Shown: piece by piece, positions 6,480 to 11,114 of the stretch
How the letters are laid out: every line of letters starts with the position of its first letter
Position numbering within the stretch: position 1 is the first letter of the stretch
From: Actinomycetota bacterium
Lineage (GTDB): Bacteria; Actinomycetota; Actinomycetes; JACCUZ01
Reading direction: 5' to 3'
DNA: 11,114 nucleotides
Assembly: GCA_030841195.1 (NCBI GenBank)
Contig: JAVEDA010000518.1
Coordinates: 1-11,114 of the forward strand
The notes under the pieces: generated by a model
What the model was told of the DNA's origin: nothing
What the model saw: only the letters and a program-made list of their open reading frames with translations
The model's database searches: none
Made by a program: the position numbers and the translations under genes

Positions 6480-7250
6480 TCACGCGTCCGGCCCGATGAC
6501 GGTACCGATCTTCTCGCCGTGGACCGCGCGGGCGATGTTTCCCTCGGCCGTCATGTTGAAGACGACGATCGGCAGCCGGTTGTCCCGGCAGAGGCTGATG
6601 GCGGTGGCGTCGGCGACCTTCAGCCCGCGGCTGAGGAACTCGTCGTAGGACAGGCGGTCGTAGCGCACGGCGTCCGGGTGCTTGGCCGGGTCCGCGTCGT
6701 AGACGCCGTCGACGCCCTTCTTGCCCATCAGGATGACCTGGGCGCCGATCTCGAGGGCCCGCTGGGCGGCCACGGTGTCGGTGGAGAAGTAGGGCATGCC
6801 GGCGCCAGCACCGAAGATGACGACCCGGCCCTTCTCGAGGTGCCGGATCGCCTTGCGCGGGATGTAGGGCTCGGCGACCTGTCCCATCGCGATCGCCGTC
6901 TGGACCCGCGTCTCGACGCCCTGCTTCTCCAGGAAGTCCTGCAGCGCCAGGCAGTTCATGACCGTGCCCAGCATGCCCATGTAGTCGGCCCGGGCCCGGT
7001 CCATGCCTCGCTGCGAGAGCTCGGCGCCGCGGAAGAAGTTGCCGCCGCCGACGACGATCGCGACCTGGACGCCGGTGCGCACCACGTCCGCGATCTGCCG
7101 CGCGATGGTGGCCACGACGTCCGGGTCGACTCCCAGCTTGCCGCCGCCGAACACCTCGCCGGACAGCTTGAGGACGACCCGCTGGTAGGGCCCGTCGCCC
7201 TGGACGCCGGAGGCCGCGACCCCGCTGGTCTCCGCACTGGATCCCTGCAC
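6480..7250 (-). CDS. pyrH: UMP kinase (uridylate kinase)
   Basis: 256 residues from the GTG at 7250. This start is chosen because GAGGAGG lies 8 nt upstream. The in-frame GTG two codons earlier (7256) would leave only 2 nt between that ribosome binding site and the start. The amino-acid-kinase fold motifs are clear: VVLKLSGE (25-32), VVGGGNFFRG (66-75), then YFSTDTVAAQRALE (154-167) and the nucleotide-binding segment LMGKKGVDGVYDADP (174-188). It phosphorylates UMP to UDP with ATP, as a hexamer that is typically activated by GTP and inhibited by UTP, so it supplies RNA and cell-wall nucleotide sugars. The first 20 residues (Ser/Ala/Gly-rich) lie outside the conserved fold, so the start is less certain than the rest. 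Confidence 0.96.
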   Translation of the reverse strand: MQGSSAETSGVAASGVQGDGPYQRVVLKLSGEVFGGGKLGVDPDVVATIARQIADVVRTGVQVAIVVGGGNFFRGAELSQRGMDRARADYMGMLGTVMNCLALQDFLEKQGVETRVQTAIAMGQVAEPYIPRKAIRHLEKGRVVIFGAGAGMPYFSTDTVAAQRALEIGAQVILMGKKGVDGVYDADPAKHPDAVRYDRLSYDEFLSRGLKVADATAISLCRDNRLPIVVFNMTAEGNIARAVHGEKIGTVIGPDA

Positions 7251-7311
7251 GATCACGGCCTCCTCGTCGATGGACTTCTCAGTTTCTCCCCGGCAGTCTG
7301 CCAGCCGAAGC

Positions 7312-8142
7312 TCAGCTGCCGCCGACCTCGAACCGGGAGAAGCCCTTCACGGTCACACCGGCCGCGTCGAGCACTGCCTTGACGGACTTCTTGCTGTCCA
7401 GCACCGACGGCTGCTCGAGCAGCGCCACGTCCTTGAAGAAGCCGTTGACCCGGCCCTCCACGATCTTGGGCAGCGCCTGCTCCGGCTTGCCCTCCTCGCG
7501 GGCGGTGGCCTCGGCGATCCGGCGCTCGTTCTCGACCACGTCGGCCGGGACCTCGTCCCGGGAGACGTACTGCGGGCGCATGGCCGCGACCTGCATGGCC
7601 GCGGCCCGGGCCGCCTCGAGGTCCTGGCCCTCGAACTCGACCAGGACGCCCACCTGGGCGGGCAGGTCGGAGGACCGGCGGTGCATGTATGAAGCCACCT
7701 GACGTCCCTCGGCGCCGAGCACGACCACCGCGGTGAGCTCGAGCTTCTCCCCGATGACCGCAGCCACCGAGTCGATGTTCTCGGCCACGGTGCGTCCGTC
7801 GGCCAGCGTCTCGGCCAGCAGCGCGGTCACGTCGCCGGTGCCCGTCTTCGCAGCGTGCGCCACGATGTCGGCGGCCAGCTGCTGGAACTGCTCGTTCTTC
7901 GCCACGAAGTCGGTCTCGCAGTTCAGCTGGATCATGGCGCCGTCGGCGGCGGCGACGAGACCGTTGGTCGCGCTGCGCTCGGCGCCGCGCTCCTTGACCT
8001 TGGTCTCACCCTTGATGCGGAGCAGCTCGGCGGCCTTGTCCTGGTCGCCGTCAGCCTCCTGCAGCGCCCTCTTGGCAGCCATCATCCCGGCGCCGGTGGC
8101 GTCGCGGAGCTGCTTGACCTCAGCGGCGGTGATGTTCGCCAT
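7312..8142 (-). CDS. tsf: Elongation factor Ts
   Basis: 276 residues, typical of the two-subdomain bacterial EF-Ts. The N-terminal UBA-like domain (residues 1-45, MANITAAEVKQLRDATGAGM) is followed by the nucleotide-exchange motif NCETDFVAKN (74-83), whose Thr-Asp-Phe-Val is the core that inserts into EF-Tu. The C-terminus keeps the EF-Ts conserved KIVEGR and LLEQP segments. It releases GDP from EF-Tu. The ATG at 8142 has only a weak purine-rich GAGAAG 2 nt upstream. A stem-loop (8178-8206) lies in the 89-nt gap after rpsB and may tune its expression relative to S2. Translation in the other reading direction is only a shadow. Confidence 0.98.
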   Translation of the reverse strand: MANITAAEVKQLRDATGAGMMAAKRALQEADGDQDKAAELLRIKGETKVKERGAERSATNGLVAAADGAMIQLNCETDFVAKNEQFQQLAADIVAHAAKTGTGDVTALLAETLADGRTVAENIDSVAAVIGEKLELTAVVVLGAEGRQVASYMHRRSSDLPAQVGVLVEFEGQDLEAARAAAMQVAAMRPQYVSRDEVPADVVENERRIAEATAREEGKPEQALPKIVEGRVNGFFKDVALLEQPSVLDSKKSVKAVLDAAGVTVKGFSRFEVGGS

Positions 8143-8177
8143 GACTTCTCGCGTCTCGCTCTCTTGTCCGTGGTGGT

Positions 8178-8206
8178 CGGGCCGGTCACGCCGCCGGACC
8201 GGCCCG
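8178..8206 (-). other. Stem-loop in the rpsB-tsf spacer
   Basis: Perfect 10-bp arms (CGGGCCGGTC, 8178-8187, and GACCGGCCCG, 8197-8206) enclose a 9-nt loop. A second, mutually exclusive hairpin (GGCCC at 8201-8205 with GGGCC at 8210-8214) uses part of one arm. There is no T-run, so it is not a classical terminator. It could be an mRNA stability or processing element between the two translation genes. The structure is predicted from pairing only. Confidence 0.5.
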
Positions 8207-8231
8207 CATGGGCCGGCCGGGCGGCCGCGAC

Positions 8232-9242
8232 TCAGGCCTGGGAGGTGCTCTCGGGGTCGGCGGCCGGGGCGGCGTCGGGGGCCTCCGCGGCGGGGGCCTC
8301 CGCTGCCGGGACCTCTGCTGCCGGGACCTCGGCTGCCGGTGCCTCAGCAGCAGGTGCCTCAGCAGCAGGCGCCTCAGCAGCAGGTGCCTCAGCAGCAGGC
8401 GCCTCGGGAGCTGCCGACTCGGTGGCTGGTGCCTCCGCCGCTGCCTGGCCCTGCAGGATCTCCTGCTCCCAGGCGGCCAGCGGCTCGTCGGTGGCCAGCT
8501 CGGCCGGCTTCTCGTCGCCGTCGACCTGGGTGCGCACCCGGGCCATCAGGCCCTCGGCCACGGCGTCCGCGATCACCCGGGTGAGCAGGGTGACGGAGCG
8601 GATCGCGTCGTCGTTGCCCGGGATCTTGTAGTCGACCTCGTCCGGGTCGCAGTTGGTGTCCAGGATCGCGACGACCGGGATGTGCAGCTTATGTGCCTCG
8701 CCGACGGCGATGTGCTCCTTCTTGGTGTCGATGATCCACACCGCGCTGGGGACCCGCGACATGTCGCGGATGCCGCCCAGGGTCTTGGTGAGCTTGTCCT
8801 TCTCGCGGCGCAGGACGAGCAGCTCCTTCTTCGTCATGCCCGAGCCGGGCACGTCGTCGAAGTCGAGCTGCTCGAGCTCCTTGAGGCGCTGCAGCCGGCC
8901 GTGGACGGTCTGGAAGTTGGTGAGCATGCCGCCCAGCCAACGCTGGTTGACGTAGGGCATGCCGACCCGCGTCGCCTGCTCGGCGATGGCCTCCTGGGCC
9001 TGCTTCTTGGTGCCGATGAACATCACCGAGCCGCCGTGGGCGACGGTCTCCTTGACGAACTCGTAGGCGCGGTCGATGTACGACAGCGACTGCTGGAGGT
9101 CGATGATGTAGATGCCGTTGCGCTCGGTGAAGATGAACCGCTTCATCTTCGGGTTCCAGCGCCGGGTCTGGTGGCCGAAGTGCACGCCGCTCTCGAGCAG
9201 CTGCTTCATGGAGACGACCTGGTTGGTGGCAGTGGTTGCCAT
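8232..9242 (-). CDS. rpsB: 30S ribosomal protein S2 with Ala/Pro/Glu repeat tail
   Basis: 336 residues from the ATG at 9242, where similarity begins (MATTATNQVVSMKQLLESG, then VHFGHQTRRWNPKM). AAGGG lies about 9 nt upstream. The frame stays open far upstream but encodes nothing S2-like, so the short start is right. The core, to about residue 245, holds all family signatures: FTERNGIYIIDL (38-49), GTKKQAQ (77-83), RWLGGMLTN (101-109) and DTNCDPDEVDY (195-205). S2 joins the small subunit late and is needed for S1-type initiation in many bacteria. Residues beyond about 245 are an actinobacterial-type extension. Within it residues 281-320 are eight pentapeptides of form A/V-P-A-A-E. In E. coli S2 is 241 residues, so roughly 90 residues here are extra, acidic and probably disordered. 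Confidence 0.98.
   Translation of the reverse strand: MATTATNQVVSMKQLLESGVHFGHQTRRWNPKMKRFIFTERNGIYIIDLQQSLSYIDRAYEFVKETVAHGGSVMFIGTKKQAQEAIAEQATRVGMPYVNQRWLGGMLTNFQTVHGRLQRLKELEQLDFDDVPGSGMTKKELLVLRREKDKLTKTLGGIRDMSRVPSAVWIIDTKKEHIAVGEAHKLHIPVVAILDTNCDPDEVDYKIPGNDDAIRSVTLLTRVIADAVAEGLMARVRTQVDGDEKPAELATDEPLAAWEQEILQGQAAAEAPATESAAPEAPAAEAPAAEAPAAEAPAAEAPAAEVPAAEVPAAEAPAAEAPDAAPAADPESTSQA
8283..8402 (-). repeat. Tandem 15-bp repeat in the rpsB 3' end
   Basis: Eight contiguous 15-bp units encode A/V-P-A-A-E. Two units (8298-8327) carry Val for the first Ala. The last four units on the + strand (8343-8402) form two identical 30-bp copies, alternating AGGTGC and AGGCGC endings. The other four units have diverged at third positions. 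Perfect recent copies next to older ones suggest replication-slippage expansion. Every unit is in frame, so changes in copy number only alter tail length. Confidence 0.95.
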
Positions 9243-9570
9243 CAGGCTTGCCCTTCTCGCGCCGCGGCCCGCGTGCGGGCGGCCTGCGCCTGTCGGTTCG
9301 TCGCGGTCGGCCGGGTGGCCGTCCACGTCCTGACCCCCGCGAGCGCGCTCGCCGCTGTGAGGCGGACCGTGAGCGAGCCCCCGCCCAGGTGGGCGGTGTG
9401 CGGGCGTGCGAAGTCGACCCGTTCGAGACGGATCGCTGATCAGAGTGTACGCCGGGGCGCTGGCCAGCCCGAAATCGCGGCCGTCGTCCCCAGCCGGGAC
9501 GCCTCGCCCGGCCGTCCACAACCTGCCAGCCTGGGCGGCCCGCTGGCCGGGTGGGCGACAGGCTCGACCC
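9243..9570. promoter_or_regulatory. Divergent intergenic region: rpsB leader and promoter, peptidase upstream region
   Basis: 328 nt without a supported gene lie between rpsB (leftward) and the M23 peptidase (rightward). On the minus strand TACACT (9449-9444) is a good -10 element, with a weak -35 (TTCGGG, 9473-9468) at 18-nt spacing. It would put the rpsB transcription start near 9437 and give a leader of about 195 nt. That leader has three perfect inverted repeats: 9267-9280 (6-bp arms), 9339-9352 (14-bp palindrome) and 9381-9396 (7-bp arms CCGCCCA/TGGGCGG). No convincing promoter or strong ribosome binding site was found for the peptidase. Promoter assignment is by eye. Confidence 0.5.
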
Positions 9571-10275
9571 ATGGACCTCCGCCGCCGCCGTGCGCTCTGG
9601 CTGCTCGGCGCCCTCGCCTTGCTCACGGCCGGTCCCCTCCTGGCTGCGGGGCCGGCAGTGGGTGCAGCCGGCTGGCGCTGGCCGCTGGACCCACCGGTCG
9701 CCGTGGTCGCGGGGTTCGCAGCGCCCGCGGGGCCGTTCGCGTCCGGGCACCGCGGCGTCGACCTCGGTGGCCGGGCCGGCGACCCGGTGCGCTCGGCGGC
9801 GGCTGGGGTGGTGGCCTTCGCCGGGGTGGTGGCCGGTCGCGGGGTGGTGTCGGTCGACCATCCCGGCGGCCTGCGGACGTCGTACGAGCCGGTCACGGCC
9901 ACGGTGGCGCGCGGCGACCAGGTCGGCTCCGGTGCGGTCCTGGGCCGGCTCGCGTCGGTGGCGAGCCACTGCCCGCCGGCGGCCTGCCTGCACTGGGGCC
10001 TGCGGCGGGGCGAGACCTATCTCGACCCACGCTCGATGCTGGGTGCGGTGCGGGTCCGGCTGCTGCCGGTCTGGGGCTCGGCCATGCCGGCCGCGATGCC
10101 GGCCGTTGGGGCTGAGCCACTGGGCTCGGCGCGACGACCGGCGCCCGCGAACGAGGGTGGCGACAGCGGGAGCGGGGCGGCCCGGCTGGCGGTTGGTGCC
10201 GCTGCCGCCGTCGTCGGGACGGCAGGCGTGCTGCTCGGCCGGCGTCGTGCCCACGCCCCAGCGTCCTCAAAATGA
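9571..10275 (+). CDS. Secreted, membrane-anchored LytM/M23-family peptidase-like protein
   Basis: 234 residues from ATG, with only a weak ACAGG upstream. The start is chosen because it opens a clear signal peptide (MDLRRRR, then a Leu/Ala-rich core to about residue 32). The M23 domain spans about residues 37-155: zinc ligands His60 and Asp64 in HRGVDL, and His141 in CLHWGLR. The usual H-x-H catalytic pair is C139-x-H141 here, with His133-Cys134 close by. The domain ends in YLDPRSML. After a Pro/Ala-rich linker, residues 203-222 are a hydrophobic helix followed by RRR, suggesting a C-terminal anchor in the membrane. Family members cut peptidoglycan cross-links or act as non-enzymatic activators. 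An M23 gene divergent from rpsB is a recurring actinobacterial arrangement. The stop codon lies inside the palindrome that follows. Confidence 0.88.
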   Translation: MDLRRRRALWLLGALALLTAGPLLAAGPAVGAAGWRWPLDPPVAVVAGFAAPAGPFASGHRGVDLGGRAGDPVRSAAAGVVAFAGVVAGRGVVSVDHPGGLRTSYEPVTATVARGDQVGSGAVLGRLASVASHCPPAACLHWGLRRGETYLDPRSMLGAVRVRLLPVWGSAMPAAMPAVGAEPLGSARRPAPANEGGDSGSGAARLAVGAAAAVVGTAGVLLGRRRAHAPASSK

Positions 10276-10295
10276 TCACGGAACCGTGATCATTT
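10270..10295. terminator. Perfect palindrome between convergent genes, probable bidirectional terminator
   Basis: Arms AAATGATCACGG (10270-10281) and CCGTGATCATTT (10284-10295) are exact complements around two bases, so an RNA hairpin of about 11 bp with a GAAC tetraloop can form in either direction. Leftward transcripts end in TTTT after the stem, and rightward transcripts in TTT then GC-rich sequence. It sits between the M23 gene stop (TGA 10273-10275, inside the left arm) and the aminotransferase stop (10308). The arms are AT-rich against a very GC-rich background. Confidence 0.75.
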
Positions 10296-10307
10296 CGCGG
10301 CAGGGGG

Positions 10308-11114
10308 TCAGAGCAGGCCGGGCAGGTCGGTGGCCAGCCGGCGGTAGTCGGCCGGGGCGTTGTAGGCGTGGGCCGAGAGCCGGACGTAGCCGCGGCCGTC
10401 GAAGCTGCTGATCGCGACCTCGACTGCCGCCTGCTCGCCGATCCGGTCCTGCAGCTCGCCGGCCGCGGCCGCCGTGTCGGCCACACCGTCCGGGAGCGGC
10501 ACCAGCTGCATGCTCACGCCCGAGTCACGGGGCAGGTCGGCCGCGGCAACCTGCAGAGCCGCGGCGATCTCGAGCTGGCCGGCTACCGCGAGCTCGACGT
10601 TGTGCCGGCGCAGCCGGTCCAGCCCGAGACCCTCGAGCACCCGCAGGGCCCGCGGCGCCGACAGCCACGCGCTGGGGTCCTCGGTGCCGGTGTCGTCGAA
10701 GGCCAGCGGGAAGCCCTCGTCCTCCCCCCACGAGGCCACCAGCGGGCGCAGCATCGGCCGCCAACGCTCCGCGGCGTGCAGGACGCCGGTGCCGCGCGGC
10801 GCGCAGCACCACTTGTGCAGGGTCCCGACGAAGAAGTCGGCGCCCAGCCGGTCGAGGTCGACGGCGAGCATGCCCGGTGCGTGCGCCCCGTCGACCAGCA
10901 CCGCCACGCCGCGCTCCTGCAGAGCCGGCACCAGCCGGACGAGCGGGAGCCGGCGAGCGGTGGGCGAGGTCACGTGGTCCAGCACGACCAGGCGGGTCCG
11001 TTCGTGCACGGCGGCGATGACGGTGTCGACCACCTCGTCGTCCTCGGCTGTCAGCGGCAGGTGCACCGTGTCGACCCGCGCGCCCCGGTCCGGGACGAAC
11101 CGCTCGGCGGCGAT
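10308..11114 (-). CDS. Class V aminotransferase-fold PLP enzyme, isopenicillin N epimerase-like (5' end outside window)
   Basis: The frame is open from the right edge to TGA at 10310-10308, giving the last 268 residues. The GTG at 11066 is internal, not a start, because the frame continues upstream with coherent coding. Class V features are visible: VDGAHAPGML, whose Asp (codon 10890-10892) pairs with the PLP pyridine nitrogen, and FFVGTLHKWCCAPRGTGVL, whose Lys (codon 10812-10814) forms the Schiff base with PLP. The segments DHVTSP and LHKW followed by APRG resemble the isopenicillin-N-epimerase/CefD-like branch and not NifS/IscS desulfurases, which have a catalytic Cys loop. Substrate cannot be inferred. 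It is convergent with the M23 gene across a 32-nt gap that holds the palindrome. Confidence 0.9.
   Translation of the reverse strand: MAAERFVPDRGARVDTVHLPLTAEDDEVVDTVIAAVHERTRLVVLDHVTSPTARRLPLVRLVPALQERGVAVLVDGAHAPGMLAVDLDRLGADFFVGTLHKWCCAPRGTGVLHAAERWRPMLRPLVASWGEDEGFPLAFDDTGTEDPSAWLSAPRALRVLEGLGLDRLRRHNVELAVAGQLEIAAALQVAAADLPRDSGVSMQLVPLPDGVADTAAAAGELQDRIGEQAAVEVAISSFDGRGYVRLSAHAYNAPADYRRLATDLPGLL

Noticed and set aside
7294..7304. Short GGCAG/CTGCC inverted repeat between tsf and pyrH
   Set aside because: The arms are separated by one base and no T-run follows. It is too small to call a terminator.
9406..9570. Longer N-terminus for the M23 protein
   Set aside because: It would put about 55 Arg/Pro-rich residues before a clear signal peptide and would overlap the likely rpsB promoter.
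9243..9902. Upstream extension of the rpsB frame
   Set aside because: The extra residues are low-complexity and overlap the oppositely oriented peptidase. S2 similarity and a good ribosome binding site begin at 9242.
8208..10115. Open frame of 635 codons on the + strand across rpsB and its upstream region
   Set aside because: It runs antisense to rpsB and through the peptidase gene in another frame. The product is Arg/Gly/Leu-rich with no recognisable domain, as expected from GC-rich third positions.

Overview
The window is high-GC (over 70 % by eye), gene-dense actinobacterial chromosome. Most of it is the conserved translation and cell-envelope cluster rpsB-tsf-pyrH-frr-cdsA-rlmN, in the order known from Streptomyces and relatives, with an M23 peptidase divergent from rpsB. 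GTG starts, G/C at third codon positions and an Ala/Pro/Glu tail on ribosomal protein S2 also fit an actinomycete. A Frankiales/Geodermatophilales-type organism is plausible, but the sequence read here does not fix the genus.

Layout. Positions 1-132 (+) hold the last 43 residues of a fructosamine-kinase family protein. Positions 200-1314 (+) form a small redox cassette: a five-helix b561-like membrane protein (DUF6529 type), a Tat-exported Rieske [2Fe-2S] protein, and an unlisted 26-residue single-helix protein that ends only 7 nt from the convergent gene. Positions 3199-1322 (-) encode a propionyl-CoA synthetase-type acyl-CoA synthetase. Positions 9242-3242 (-) are the long cluster rpsB, tsf, pyrH, frr, cdsA, rlmN and a DivIVA-repeat protein. 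Its spacing tightens toward the 3' end, finishing with an ATGA stop/start overlap. Positions 9243-9570 are the only long non-coding stretch: the rpsB leader and promoter on one side, and the upstream region of the peptidase on the other. Positions 9571-10275 (+) encode a secreted, probably C-terminally anchored LytM/M23 protein. Positions 10308-11114 (-) are a class V PLP-dependent (isopenicillin-N-epimerase-like) protein that runs off the right edge. A perfect 12-bp-arm palindrome separates these last two convergent genes.

How the genes work together. The central cluster joins protein synthesis (S2, EF-Ts, ribosome recycling factor, 23S rRNA methylation) to pyrimidine supply (UMP kinase) and phospholipid precursor supply (CDP-diacylglycerol synthase). 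The flanking peptidase and DivIVA-repeat protein add an envelope and growth theme.

The best candidates for something undescribed are the membrane-cytochrome/Rieske/micro-protein cassette, the duplicated DivIVA-motif protein translationally coupled to rlmN, the palindrome at 10270-10295, and the structured rpsB leader. No mobile element, CRISPR array, tRNA or rRNA was seen.
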